From the NCBI GenBank assembly GCA_001899255.1, contig MKVX01000018.1:62001-126000 (forward strand): a stretch of 64,000 nt of DNA, in the 5' to 3' direction. Positions 36,235-45,649 of the stretch are shown in pieces. Made by a program: the position numbers and the translations under genes. Positions within the stretch are counted from its first letter, which is position 1, and each line of letters opens with the position of its first letter. The notes beneath the pieces were generated by a model, which did no database searches, was not told where the DNA came from, and saw only the letters and a program-made list of their open reading frames with translations. Origin of the DNA: Rhizobiales bacterium 62-47 (GTDB lineage: Bacteria > Pseudomonadota > Alphaproteobacteria > Rhizobiales > Xanthobacteraceae).

Positions 36235-38178
36235 TCATTCGGCGGCTTGGGCGGTCGTGCCGCGCAGCAGGTCGATGACCTTCAGCGTGGTGCGGATGCG
36301 CTGCGTGGTGCCGTCCTGGAAACGGATCACGGTGTCGACCTTGATGTCGCTCTGGCCGCCGTAGATGCCTTCGATTATATCGGCGTACTTCTCGTTGATG
36401 ACGCTGCGCCGCACCTTGCGGGTGCGCGTCAGCTCGCCGTCGTCGGCGTCGAGTTCCTTGTAGAGCAGCAGGAATTTCGAAATGCGCTGCGCCGGCGGGA
36501 GCGTGGCGTTGACCGCATCGACCTCCTTGTGCAGCAACTCATAGACTTCGGGGCGTGACGACAGGTCGGTATAGGTGGTGAACGCGATGCGGTTCTTCTC
36601 GGCCCACTTGGAAACGATGGAGAAGCGGATGCAGATCATCGCCGCCAGCTTGTCGCGGCCATCTCCGAGCACGACGGCTTCGGCGACGTAGGGCGAGAAC
36701 TTCAGCTTGTTCTCGATGTATTGCGGCGAGAAACGGTCGCCGCCGGAAGTCTGCGCCAGATCCTTGATGCGGTCGATGACGACGAGCTGCTTGTTGTCGT
36801 TGAAATAGCCGGCGTCACCGGAGCGCATCCAGTCGCCGTCCATGTCGGCACGCGACGCTTCCGGATTCTTGTAGTAGCCGAGGAACATATTGGGATGACG
36901 CACGACGATCTCGCCGACGCCGTTGACGTCCGGGTTATCGACGCGGATTTCGATATCGTCGGCCATCGGCACGCCAGTGGTATCCGGATCGACGCTCTCC
37001 TCCCGATGCAGCGTGTAGGCGCCGAGCAGTTCGGTCTGGCCATAGAGCGTGCGCAGCGGCACGCCCATGGCGCGGAAGAACTTGAAGGTGTCCGGGCCGA
37101 GCGCCGCGCCGCCGGTCGCTGCCGAGCGCAGCCGGGTGAAGCCGAGGCGGTCGCGCAGCGCGCGGAACAGCAGCGCATCGGCCACGGCGGAACGCTTGCC
37201 CTGCGCCAGCGCGGCGAGGCCGGTCTTCATGCCGAGGCCGTACAGGTTTTGCTTGAGCGCCGAAGAGTCCATCACCCGCGCGCGCACTTCGGCGGCGATC
37301 GATTCCCACACGCGCGGCGCGAACAGCACGAATGTCGGCGCGATCTCGCGGAAGTCGTTCATCATCGTCTCGGGTTCTTCGACGAAGTTGATCTTCATGC
37401 GTGAGAGCAGACCCATGCCGAGCGCGTAGATCTGCTCCATGATCCACGGCAGCGGCAGTACCGAGACGTATTCGTCGTCCGGCCCCTTGGGGTCGAAGGT
37501 GAGGTAGGTGGCGCAATGGCGTAGCACCGCGCCGCCGGACAGCATCGCCAGCTTCGGGTTGGCGGTGGTGCCGGAGGTCGTGCACAGGATGGCTACGGCA
37601 TCGGCGTCGGTGGCATCGACCAGTTGATCGTAGAGGTTTGGCTCGCGCGCGGCGCGCGCGCGGCCCATCTCGGCCAGCTTTTCGGCGGTCATCAGCCGTG
37701 GATCGTCGTATTTGCGCATGCCGCGCGGGTCGGAATAGACGATGTGGCGGACGTGCGGGATGCGCTCGCCAAGGCTCAACAGCTTGTCGATCTGCTCCTC
37801 GTCCTCGGCAAACACCACCTTAGCTTCGCCGTAGCTCAGCAGATAGGCGGCTTCCTCTTCGAGCACATCGCGATACAGCCCGAGGCTCATGGCGCCGATG
37901 GCGTGTGCGGCGATTTCGGCGGCGACCCAGTCGGGCCGGTTATCGCCGATGATGCTGACCACGTCACCCTTGCCAAGACCGAGTTCGATCAGCCCGAGCG
38001 CGAAGTCGCGGGTGCGCGAATGATACTGCTCCCAGGTGACCAGCTTCCACAGCCCGAAATCTTTTTCGCGTAGCGCCACTTCGCCGCCATGCTCGCGGGC
38101 GTTGAGGCGCAGCATCTTCGGGAAGGTCGCAGCCTGTGCGGTGCGGGCGTGATAGTCGAATGCCGGTGCGCGGGTCAT
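36235..38178 (-). CDS. AMP-binding long-chain-type acyl-CoA synthetase
   Basis: A 647-residue adenylate-forming ligase: P-loop TTSGTTANPK near residue 205, YGQTELLGAYT near 390, GDWMRSGDAGYFND near 452 and the hinge/C-terminal IDRIKDLAQTSGGDRFSPQYIENKLK near 473. It probably converts the imported acid to its acyl-CoA. The start ATG 38178 shares ATGA with the livG stop, so translation is coupled. A ligase inserted between livG and livH is a distinctive operon layout; a second ligase closes the operon at 30564. Confidence 0.9.
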   Translation of the reverse strand: MTRAPAFDYHARTAQAATFPKMLRLNAREHGGEVALREKDFGLWKLVTWEQYHSRTRDFALGLIELGLGKGDVVSIIGDNRPDWVAAEIAAHAIGAMSLGLYRDVLEEEAAYLLSYGEAKVVFAEDEEQIDKLLSLGERIPHVRHIVYSDPRGMRKYDDPRLMTAEKLAEMGRARAAREPNLYDQLVDATDADAVAILCTTSGTTANPKLAMLSGGAVLRHCATYLTFDPKGPDDEYVSVLPLPWIMEQIYALGMGLLSRMKINFVEEPETMMNDFREIAPTFVLFAPRVWESIAAEVRARVMDSSALKQNLYGLGMKTGLAALAQGKRSAVADALLFRALRDRLGFTRLRSAATGGAALGPDTFKFFRAMGVPLRTLYGQTELLGAYTLHREESVDPDTTGVPMADDIEIRVDNPDVNGVGEIVVRHPNMFLGYYKNPEASRADMDGDWMRSGDAGYFNDNKQLVVIDRIKDLAQTSGGDRFSPQYIENKLKFSPYVAEAVVLGDGRDKLAAMICIRFSIVSKWAEKNRIAFTTYTDLSSRPEVYELLHKEVDAVNATLPPAQRISKFLLLYKELDADDGELTRTRKVRRSVINEKYADIIEGIYGGQSDIKVDTVIRFQDGTTQRIRTTLKVIDLLRGTTAQAAE

Positions 38179-38996
38179 GCGCGCGCCTCCACCTTCTGCG
38201 GCGCGTCGTCGGGATCGGCCAGCACTTCATCTTCCTCGCCGAGATAAGCGCGCTTGACGTGCGGATCGGCCAGCACCGCGGCCGGGTCGCCCTCGGCGAT
38301 CTTCTTGCCGAAGTCGAGCACCACGACGCGATGCGAGATATCCATCACCACGCCCATGTCGTGCTCGATCATCACCACCGTCATGCCGAACTCTTCGTTG
38401 AGATCGACGATGTAGCGGGCCATGTCCTCCTTCTCTTCGAAGTTCATGCCGGCCATCGGCTCGTCGAGCAGGATCAGCTTCGGCTCCAGCGCCATGGCGC
38501 GCGCCAGTTCGACGCGCTTGCGCAAGCCGTAGGAGAGGGTGCCGGCGGTAGCCTTGCGCACCGATTGCAGGTCGAGGAAGTCGATGATCTCTTCGACCTT
38601 GCGGCGATGTTCGAGTTCTTCGCGCCGCGCGCCGGTCAACCAATACAGCGAGCCGGTCAGGAAATTGTTCTTCAGCAGATGGTGGCGGCCGACCATGATG
38701 TTGTCGAGCACGCTCATGTGGTGGAACAGCGCCAGGTTCTGAAAGGTGCGCCCGATGCCGAGCGCGGGTCGGGCGTTGGGATTGAGGTCGGTGATATCCC
38801 GGCCGCGATAGAACAGGCGCCCTTCGGTCGGGTGGTAACGGCCTGAAATGCAGTTGACGATCGAGGTTTTACCGGCGCCATTGGGGCCGATGATCGAGAA
38901 CAGCTCGCCCTCGCGGACGCTGAAACTCACATCGGTCAACGCGCGAACGCCGCCAAAGCGCAGTGAAACCGCGCGCACCTCTAACGTATCGTCCAC
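38175..38996 (-). CDS. livG: branched-chain amino acid-type ABC transporter ATP-binding protein
   Basis: A LivG-type ATPase of about 273 residues: VRAVSLRFGGVRALTDVSF opening, Walker A GPNGAGKTS, IGRTFQNLALF, signature LSYGLRKRVELARA and Walker B LILLDEPMAGMN. The start is GTG 38996, with GGAGG seven bases upstream; TTG 38999 is possible, and the longer frame to 39089 enters the regulatory gap. It is the first gene of the minus-strand uptake/activation operon. Confidence 0.9.
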   Translation of the reverse strand: MDDTLEVRAVSLRFGGVRALTDVSFSVREGELFSIIGPNGAGKTSIVNCISGRYHPTEGRLFYRGRDITDLNPNARPALGIGRTFQNLALFHHMSVLDNIMVGRHHLLKNNFLTGSLYWLTGARREELEHRRKVEEIIDFLDLQSVRKATAGTLSYGLRKRVELARAMALEPKLILLDEPMAGMNFEEKEDMARYIVDLNEEFGMTVVMIEHDMGVVMDISHRVVVLDFGKKIAEGDPAAVLADPHVKRAYLGEEDEVLADPDDAPQKVEARA

Positions 38997-39390
38997 CAAA
39001 GTCCCTCCCTCTATGGCGTTAATACGCTCTTGTGGGCTCGTTCGCCCAATCGTGGAACTGCACCGATAGATTTGGCGAAGTTCGCTCAAGTCATGGATTT
39101 TGCCTGCAAATCACGGTGTCGCCAAGTCGACTTCAGCCGTGTGTGGGGCGATATTTTTGCCGCACCTTGCCAGCGATCTCACTTGTCATGGACCGGACGA
39201 CCCGAAGCCGTGTCGAAAGTTACGACCTTAGTCGTGTATGCCATCGGGTTACCCTGCCGACCACATGGCCCATGCCGCGTGAAATTCTGGCTATGCTTAT
39301 GATAAACCGATACTTTGAAATGTCTTGCGCGCGACATTTAGAGTAGCAATTTGTGGATCGCCGGAAAATGCGCTCGGCGGTGATCGGTAA
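38997..39390. other. divergent regulatory gap between livG operon and Crp/Fnr gene
   Basis: A 394-base gap with no supported gene; short plus frames around 39030-39346 look like noise. It should contain the promoters of both the minus-strand operon and the regulator. It contains a strong dyad at 39318-39339 (separate entry) and a weaker ACGAC-N4-GTCGT hairpin near 39220. Confidence 0.65.
39318..39339. promoter_or_regulatory. 22-bp dyad, candidate Crp/Fnr-family operator
   Basis: AAATGTC (39318-39324) and GACATTT (39333-39339) are perfect inverted 7-mers separated by eight bases (TTGCGCGC). The size fits a dimeric Crp/Fnr-type regulator, and the site is about 50 bases before the regulator gene start. 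It is not a standard FNR (TTGAT-N4-ATCAA) or CRP (TGTGA-N6-TCACA) site. Confidence 0.55.
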
Positions 39391-40095
39391 ATGCTACGTT
39401 CAACGGATCATGCGGGGCTCATGATTGCTGCCGACTACCTGAAACGCATTGCGGTGTGGTCATCTGAATTGACCGAGCGGGAGACCGAAGTCGCCCGGGC
39501 CGGCATCAGCGAAAAATCGTTCAAGGCCAATGAATTCATCTGCATGCGCGGCGATGATTTCGAATACTGGACCGGCGTCATCACCGGTCTGGTCAAGGTC
39601 GGCACGGTGTCGCGTGCGGGCAAGGCCATCACCTTTACCGGTCTGACCGCCGGCGCGTGGTTCGGCGAAGGCTCGGTGTTGAAGAACGAGGCGCGGCGAT
39701 ACGACGCGGTGGCGCTGCGCGATACGCGGCTGGCGATCATGGACCGGGCGACCTTCCACTGGTTGTTCGAGAACAGCGTCGCATTCAACCGCTTCCTCGT
39801 CGCGCAGCTCAACGAGCGGGTCGGCCAGTTCATGGGGCTGCTCGAATATGGCCGCATGCTCGATGCGACGGCGCGGCTGGCGCGCTGCATCGCCACGTTG
39901 TTCAATCCGATCCTGTATCCGGACCTGACGCCGCATCTGGAAATCACCCAGGAGGAAATCGGCGCGCTGTCCGGCATGTCGCGGCAGAATGCCAACCAGT
40001 GTCTCAAGACGCTGGAGAAGGAAGGCTTGCTGCGGCTGGAATACGGCGGCCTCACCATCGTCGATCTGGATCGGTTGCGGCATTACGGGGAATGA
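39391..40095 (+). CDS. Crp/Fnr family transcriptional regulator
   Basis: A 234-residue regulator: an N-terminal cyclic-nucleotide-type beta-roll (GLVKVGTVSRAGKAITFTGLTAGAWFGEGSVL near residue 70) and a C-terminal winged helix with EITQEEIGALSGMSRQNANQCLKTLEKEGLLRLEYGG. There is no FNR-type N-terminal Cys cluster, so it probably does not carry an oxygen-sensing Fe-S cluster. The start may be ATG 39391 or ATG 39421. Being divergent from the transporter/ligase operon, it probably controls it and perhaps itself, possibly in response to a ligand or its CoA ester. Confidence 0.85.
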   Translation: MLRSTDHAGLMIAADYLKRIAVWSSELTERETEVARAGISEKSFKANEFICMRGDDFEYWTGVITGLVKVGTVSRAGKAITFTGLTAGAWFGEGSVLKNEARRYDAVALRDTRLAIMDRATFHWLFENSVAFNRFLVAQLNERVGQFMGLLEYGRMLDATARLARCIATLFNPILYPDLTPHLEITQEEIGALSGMSRQNANQCLKTLEKEGLLRLEYGGLTIVDLDRLRHYGE

Positions 40096-40218
40096 ACGTT
40101 AAACGTGGTGGAAAATCTCAGCGTCGTCCCCGCCTGCGCGGCGACGACGCCTTTCGTATTGCGCGTTCATCCGAAAACAAATTTCGGTTAGGCTCTCACG
40201 ATGATGCTCACCTCATGC

Positions 40219-42657
40219 CTACGCCGGCTTCGCCTTGCTTGTCTTCGACGTTGCCGTGTTGCCGATCACGCCATCAGCCTGCAGTTGTGCGATCTCGGCG
40301 GCGCTGAGGCCCAGCACCTCACCTAAGACCTCTGCGTTGTGCTGGCCGAGCGTCGGCGCCAGCCGCACGATCGGGTAGGGCAACAGCGCGTCGCCTTCGC
40401 GATAGGATACCGATGGCAGCAGGTGCGGTCCCATGAATGGCCGCGTCGCCGGTTGCCAGTGGCCGGTCTTCATCAGGTGCGGATCGGAAGCAATGTCGAT
40501 CGGCAGCCGTGCCACACCGGCGGCAATACCGGCGGCTTGCAGCGTGACCATCGCAAGGTCCGGGCGCACCGTCATGGTCCAGTGCCGGATCGCGACTTCG
40601 ATGCGGTCTTCATCCTTGCGGCGGCCGGCAGCGGTCGCCAGCGCCGGATCGGCGGCGAGATCCGGCCGATGCATGATGTCGCACAGCTTCAGCCATTCGT
40701 CGTCGGAGCGGATCGCCAGCGTGATCCATTGATCTTCGCCGAGGCAGGGGAAGCAGCCGTTCGGCACGAAACGCGGATGACGGTTGCCGATGCGCGGCCC
40801 CGATTTGCCGGTGGCTGCTTGCTCGATGATCGACGGCGCCACCAGTTGCATGCTGCATTCGACTTGCGACAGGTCGATGTGCTGGCCTTCGCCGGTCTTC
40901 TTCTGCTGCATGAAGCCGAGCATCAGCGCGGTGGCGGCGCTGACGCCACCGACCGGATCGCCGAGCGCGGCGTGCAGCATGGTCGGCGGATCGTCCTCGC
41001 GTCCCGTTACCGAGGGCAGGCCGGAGGCTTGCTCCAGCGTCGAGCCATAGGCGCGGCAGGAACTCCACGCGCCGCTCATGCCGAACGCCGGCATGGTGAC
41101 GACGACAAGGCGCGGATTGATCTTGAGCATGTGCGCGGCATCGAGCCCAAGCCGTGGCAGCACATCGGCGGCGTAATTGTCGATCACCGCGTCGGCGGTT
41201 GTCAGCAGCCGTTTGAGCAGCGACAGGCCGCTTTTCGAGGTCAGATCAAGCGTGATGCCGCGCTTGTTGCGGTTCATCATCTGGAACCAGTATGTCTTTT
41301 CGTAAGTCCGCTCCGGGTGATACGGCCCGCGCGGATCGGTTCCGCGAAACCAGTCCGGATACTGGCAGGATTCCACCTTGATGACGTCGGCGCCGAGGTC
41401 GCCCATCTGCCGCGTCGCCGTCGGCCCGGCCCAGCCCATGGTCAGATCGATGATGCGCAGGCCGTGCAGCGGCAGTGCATCGCGCCCGGTGGCGGCGCGT
41501 GTCGCCTTGCGCTGGCGCGCGTCTAACGGTTTGCCGTTATGCTCGCCGGCGAATGGCGCGATGCCGTTCGGCTTCGGCAGCGATCGCGTCAGACGTTGCG
41601 GCAGCACTGGCGCGTCGAACGAAGCCTTGCCGATACGCACTGGCGCAAATGCGCCGCGGTCGCGATAGACCTGCTGCGTCAGCAGTTCGTCCATGTCGGG
41701 AACGATGGCGAGCGGCAAACGCAGTTCGAGGCCATGCTCGAACCATTCCTTCGCCGTCTTCTGCATCAACACCGGCTTGATGATGCCGCTCAGCTCATCG
41801 GCATGAAGGTAGCGCTCGGCCGTCGCCGAGTAACGCGGATCGGGGCCGAGTTCGGGCAGGCCGATCATCTCGCAGAACGCCACCCATTGCGCCGGGGTGA
41901 CCACGGTAACGCCGAGCCAGCCGTCCTTGGTTACGAAGTTGCCGACTGGAAAGCCGCGCCCGAAACGGTTGATTGCGATGCGCGGGCGCGTGAAGCCGGA
42001 CTCCAGCGCCAGTCCGGTATCGAACTCGCTGATCTGCAGCATCGCCTCGAACGCATTCACGGCGAAGCGCCGCGCGCCGTTGGCGCGGCCATAGAGTCCG
42101 GCCAGCGTGGGAATGAACGCGGTGAGTCCGGCCAGGATGGCGATCTGCCCGTCGCGCGGCAACACCGGCGGGCCTTCTGCGGGGCCGACCAGCTTCACCA
42201 GCCCGGCCAGGCTGCGGCAGACGGAATCCGTCACCGCATAATCGCGATACGGACCGTGTTCGCCGAACCACGACAGCGCGGTGATTGCCAATGCCGGATC
42301 GGTGGCGCGCAATTGCTCATGCGACAGCAGAGAGGTTTCGATGACGCCCGGCGGCCGTGCATCGAGCAGCACATCGGCGCTCGCCAACACGCTGCGGACC
42401 ATGTCGACATCGGCGCGCTGGTCGAGGTCGGCGATGATGCTGTGCTTGTTGGTATTGAGCCAGGCGAAATATGCGCTCTCTTGCCGGCCATCGCCTGCGT
42501 CGACCAGCGGCGCGATGCGGCGCAGCGGATCGCCGCCCGGCGGCTCAATCTTGAGGACGTCGGCGCCAAAATCGGAAAACAGTTTGCCGCAGTAACCGAG
42601 CGCATCGCTGGAGCCGATTTCCACCACGCGCAATTCCGACAACGGCAGTTCCGGCAT
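40219..42657 (-). CDS. double-length CaiB/BaiF (family III) CoA-transferase
   Basis: An 812-residue tandem fusion of two family III CoA-transferase modules. Module 1 (about 1-390) opens LSELRVVEIGSSDALGYCGKLFSDFGADVLKIEPP; module 2 (about 400-800) opens LRIIDLTMGWAGPTATRQMGDLGADVIKVE. In module 2 the nucleophile region reads LGDPVGG, keeping the catalytic Asp. In module 1 the matching stretch GQIAILAGLTAF has Ala at that position, so this half may be structural. Such proteins move CoA between organic acids. ATG 42657 has GGCGGAAA upstream. The transported acid of the neighbouring operon could be a substrate, but no overlap links them. Confidence 0.85.
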   Translation of the reverse strand: MPELPLSELRVVEIGSSDALGYCGKLFSDFGADVLKIEPPGGDPLRRIAPLVDAGDGRQESAYFAWLNTNKHSIIADLDQRADVDMVRSVLASADVLLDARPPGVIETSLLSHEQLRATDPALAITALSWFGEHGPYRDYAVTDSVCRSLAGLVKLVGPAEGPPVLPRDGQIAILAGLTAFIPTLAGLYGRANGARRFAVNAFEAMLQISEFDTGLALESGFTRPRIAINRFGRGFPVGNFVTKDGWLGVTVVTPAQWVAFCEMIGLPELGPDPRYSATAERYLHADELSGIIKPVLMQKTAKEWFEHGLELRLPLAIVPDMDELLTQQVYRDRGAFAPVRIGKASFDAPVLPQRLTRSLPKPNGIAPFAGEHNGKPLDARQRKATRAATGRDALPLHGLRIIDLTMGWAGPTATRQMGDLGADVIKVESCQYPDWFRGTDPRGPYHPERTYEKTYWFQMMNRNKRGITLDLTSKSGLSLLKRLLTTADAVIDNYAADVLPRLGLDAAHMLKINPRLVVVTMPAFGMSGAWSSCRAYGSTLEQASGLPSVTGREDDPPTMLHAALGDPVGGVSAATALMLGFMQQKKTGEGQHIDLSQVECSMQLVAPSIIEQAATGKSGPRIGNRHPRFVPNGCFPCLGEDQWITLAIRSDDEWLKLCDIMHRPDLAADPALATAAGRRKDEDRIEVAIRHWTMTVRPDLAMVTLQAAGIAAGVARLPIDIASDPHLMKTGHWQPATRPFMGPHLLPSVSYREGDALLPYPIVRLAPTLGQHNAEVLGEVLGLSAAEIAQLQADGVIGNTATSKTSKAKPA

Positions 42658-42744
42658 GGGTTTCCGCCCTGTTTTCTCGTTGCCGGTATAATGTCTGTGC
42701 GGACGACTGCGTCAAGTCGCGCGGGACTTCGCCGGGGCAATCCA

Positions 42745-43593
42745 TCATCGTGCCAGCGCTCCGTCGCGCGATGATGTCTTGCCGAGCGCCACTGCCATCG
42801 CGCTGATCAACGGCTTCATGAAGAAAGCATCGTTGGCGGGCATGATGTCCGCGCGCAAGCCATGAGATTGCAGTTCATCTGACACCGCGGGGCCGACCGA
42901 TGCAATTCGCGTGCGCGCCAGCCCGTCGCGCAGGCGGTCTTCGCAACCATGCGCACGCGCCACGTCGAACAGGCGGCGCACCTGCGCCGAAGCAGTCAGC
43001 GCGATGGCCTCGATCCGCCCATCGACCATGGCGTCGATCGCGGCGAGAATGTTGGCGTCGGCAGTGCGCGCGTCATACGCATACGGCGTCACGGCATCGA
43101 TGCTGGCGCCGCGCGCGGCGACGGCGTCAAGCAGCGCGCTGTGATCCTTGTCGGGATAGAGTTGAATGCCGAGGCGACGGCCGGTGAGGTCGAACCGCGC
43201 CAGCGTCGCGGCGATGCCGTCCGAGGTCGGCTGCTCGGTGACGACGTTCGGCGCCAAACCGATCTCGCGCAAGGCGCGGCCGGGTTTCGGTCCGCGAGCG
43301 AAGGTGCGTGTCTCGCCGATGGCGGCGACGAAATCCTCTCTCACGCCGATGCGCTGCGCGGCCGTGAGCAGGCGGCGCAGTCCTTCGCCGGTCATCAGCA
43401 CGAGGTCGTCGCAGGGCTGCGTCACGAACCGCCCGATCCAGGCCTCGACCGGGGCGGCGTCCGGCGCATCGACAATGCTGAACATCGGGCATGGCATGAC
43501 GTCGGCGCCCTGCTCAGTGAGCAGCCGGGAGAACTGCGCCTCCTCGCGCGCCTCCAGAATCAGGATGCGGGTGCCGCTCAGCCGGTCAGCCAT
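42745..43593 (-). CDS. uroporphyrinogen-III synthase (HemD) family protein
   Basis: A 282-residue protein with the two-lobed HemD layout: ILILEAREEAQFSRLLTEQGADVMPCPMFSI opening, LVLMTGEGLRRLL, RGPKPGRALREIGL, IDAVTPYAYDAR, ALTASAQVRRLFDVA and ASVGPAVSDELQSHGL. HemD sequences are weakly conserved and these blocks fit. It is not next to hemC or other haem genes, so it may be a paralogue for a specialised tetrapyrrole or a diverged protein. It lies downstream of no obvious partner and is divergent from purU. Confidence 0.75.
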   Translation of the reverse strand: MADRLSGTRILILEAREEAQFSRLLTEQGADVMPCPMFSIVDAPDAAPVEAWIGRFVTQPCDDLVLMTGEGLRRLLTAAQRIGVREDFVAAIGETRTFARGPKPGRALREIGLAPNVVTEQPTSDGIAATLARFDLTGRRLGIQLYPDKDHSALLDAVAARGASIDAVTPYAYDARTADANILAAIDAMVDGRIEAIALTASAQVRRLFDVARAHGCEDRLRDGLARTRIASVGPAVSDELQSHGLRADIMPANDAFFMKPLISAMAVALGKTSSRDGALAR

Positions 43594-43742
43594 CGATGCA
43601 GGTTGCCTTCGTCCGGTCCATACAATCGGCCGGCCGGTTCATATTGCAGCCGCGAACAGGATTGGCGCAAGGCCGCCGCGGGTGATAGAGCAGGGCCGTC
43701 TAATCCAGTTCCCTGTCACCTGAGCCGCCATCAGATCCGCCA

Positions 43743-44606
43743 ATGCCAGATCCCCAGTTCGTTCTGACGCTATCCTGCCCCGATCGCCCGGGAATCGTCT
43801 CCGCAGTGTCGACCTTTCTTGCCCACAACGGGCAGAACATCCTCGACGCCCAGCAGTTCGACGATCTCGAAACCGGTCATTTCTTCATGCGGGTGGTGTT
43901 CAACCCGGCCGACCTGACCGTCACTTTGCCGGCGCTGCAGACCGGTTTTGCCGCCATCGCCGACCGCTTCGCCATGAAATGGCTGATGCGCGACCGCGCC
44001 ACGCTGCGCCGGGTGATGCTGCTGGTGTCGCAGTCCGACCATTGCCTGGCCGATATTCTCTATCGCTGGCGCACCGGCGAACTGCCGATGATTCCCACCG
44101 GCATCGTCTCCAACCACCCGCGCGAAACCTATAACGGGCTCGATTTCGGCGACATCCCGTTCCACTATCTCCCGGTGACCAAGGAGACCAAGCCGGCGCA
44201 GGAAGCGGCGATCTGGGACCTCGTCACCAAGACCGAGACCGATCTCGTGGTGCTGGCGCGCTATATGCAGATCCTGTCCGATGACATGTCGGCAAAGCTG
44301 TCGGGACGCTGCATCAACATCCATCATTCGTTCCTGCCCGGCTTCAAGGGCGCGCGGCCGTACCACCAGGCGCACGAACGCGGCGTCAAGCTGATCGGCG
44401 CCACCGCGCATTACGTCACCAGTGCGCTGGATGAGGGCCCGATCATCGAGCAGGATGTCGAACGCATCAGCCATCGCGATACGCCGGCGGACCTCGCGCG
44501 CAAGGGTCGCGACATCGAGCGGCGCGTGCTGGCGCGTGCCGTGCGCCACCATTTGCAGGACCGCGTCATCCTCAACGGCCGCAAGACCGTGGTATTCATG
44601 GACTAG
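43743..44606 (+). CDS. purU: formyltetrahydrofolate deformylase
   Basis: Hydrolyses 10-formyl-THF to THF and formate. The N-terminal ACT domain is [32 protein letters not shown]; the C-terminal formyl-transferase-like catalytic domain has [53 protein letters not shown] and [11 protein letters not shown], including the catalytic Asn/His/Asp set. Length 287 is standard. It ends ten bases before the convergent DUF2939-type gene. Confidence 0.95.
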   Translation: MPDPQFVLTLSCPDRPGIVSAVSTFLAHNGQNILDAQQFDDLETGHFFMRVVFNPADLTVTLPALQTGFAAIADRFAMKWLMRDRATLRRVMLLVSQSDHCLADILYRWRTGELPMIPTGIVSNHPRETYNGLDFGDIPFHYLPVTKETKPAQEAAIWDLVTKTETDLVVLARYMQILSDDMSAKLSGRCINIHHSFLPGFKGARPYHQAHERGVKLIGATAHYVTSALDEGPIIEQDVERISHRDTPADLARKGRDIERRVLARAVRHHLQDRVILNGRKTVVFMD

Positions 44607-44616
44607 CGCGGCGGGG

Positions 44617-45204
44617 CTACTTCACCGGCAGGCTCGATGCGAGGTTGCGCAGGGCGGCGCGGGGCAGTTCGAGGCCCGCCAGTTTCCAGGTGAAGCCGCT
44701 GCGATGCAGCACCACCGCTGCGTAATGTTCGGCATCGGTCCTGTCGCTGGTGCGGATCGCGAGTTGCACCGGGTTGACCGTCCGCACGCGACCGAGCAGT
44801 TCGAGAACATTGGCGTCGTGCAGTCGGGTCAGCGGCGGCATTTCCGAACCCGGCGTCGGGTGTTCCACCCCCGGAAACCGGCCGGTCCTCAAGGCCTGTG
44901 CCAACACATCCGGCGTCAGCAATTTCGTCACCAGTGCATCGGCAACGGTCGCGCCGTAGGCGGCCACCAGTGTTCGTTCCATGACGCTGGGCCGCCGCGC
45001 GGCGCCGATCTGATCGAGATAGACCGCGACGATTTGTTTGCTCAGCGAGCGGCTCAAGAGCGGAAGATCGGTTTGTGCGGAAAGCGCGATGCTGTCGCCG
45101 GTGCGCGCCGCAGCCACCAGATTGCCCACGGCGTAAAATGCCGTGCCGTAAAATGTCGCGACGAGCGCGACGACCACAAGCGCGATGCCGGTTAGCCAGC
45201 GCAT
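44617..45204 (-). CDS. DUF2939-type membrane-anchored protein
   Basis: A 195-residue protein with one N-terminal membrane anchor (WLTGIALVVVALVATFYGTAF) and a periplasmic domain: YAVGNLVAAARTGDSIALSAQTDLPLLSRSLSKQI, a pattern I associate with DUF2939. Function is unknown. It is convergent with purU and divergent from the second Liv operon. Confidence 0.7.
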   Translation of the reverse strand: MRWLTGIALVVVALVATFYGTAFYAVGNLVAAARTGDSIALSAQTDLPLLSRSLSKQIVAVYLDQIGAARRPSVMERTLVAAYGATVADALVTKLLTPDVLAQALRTGRFPGVEHPTPGSEMPPLTRLHDANVLELLGRVRTVNPVQLAIRTSDRTDAEHYAAVVLHRSGFTWKLAGLELPRAALRNLASSLPVK

Positions 45205-45649
45205 GTTCGAATTACGTCTCCTGCCAGATTGCGCGAGTTGAAGGTCGGACGTTCACGTCGGCTCTCCTGCGCCATGCAGCGGGTGGGCGAAAGTTGGAAT
45301 CAGCACACCTTCAGCAAATATATGCTTTTGGAGATGTTTTTGCTGCAGCACGGCTGCACCGCACGCGCCGCCGCGATGATCCGCGCCGCGCAGCCGACCA
45401 GGTCAGGTGTTTAGCATTGGCGGCCGGACGAATGGTCCGGAATTGCTCTGGATATTCGTTTAATCCCCTATTTTGCTTGGAAATTCCTGTTGATCCCCTT
45501 GGGCTTTTATGAGTTCTAGTGACACTGGGTAGCATCTGTCATCGCAATGATGCAGTGCAAATACCGTTTCACCAGATTTCCGCTATGCTGGACCTCAAGA
45601 ACCGGGCGACGCGGTTCAGTAAATGTGACCGACCAGGGGAGATGAGTTC
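45205..45649. other. 445-base upstream region of the second Liv operon, no supported gene
   Basis: Short frames here (for example 45229-45414) lack good ribosome sites or family resemblance. A small CCGGAC/GTCCGG hairpin lies near 45424-45440. The AT-rich stretch 45445-45600 is the likely promoter region for the binding-protein gene; GGGGAGATGAG is its ribosome site just before 45650. No recognisable operator found. Confidence 0.5.

Noticed and set aside
34581-36278. Long plus-strand frames (360 and 200 residues) over livM/livH
   Set aside because: Extremely rich in Glu/Arg/Asp/His/Gln repeats as expected from antisense of hydrophobic membrane proteins; not real coding.
38997-39390. Classical FNR/FixK or CRP box in the divergent gap
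   Set aside because: Neither TTGAT-N4-ATCAA nor TGTGA-N6-TCACA is present; only the AAATGTC dyad stands out.
45229-45512. Short plus frames in the second Liv upstream gap
   Set aside because: No ribosome site or conserved pattern; the region is better read as promoter.
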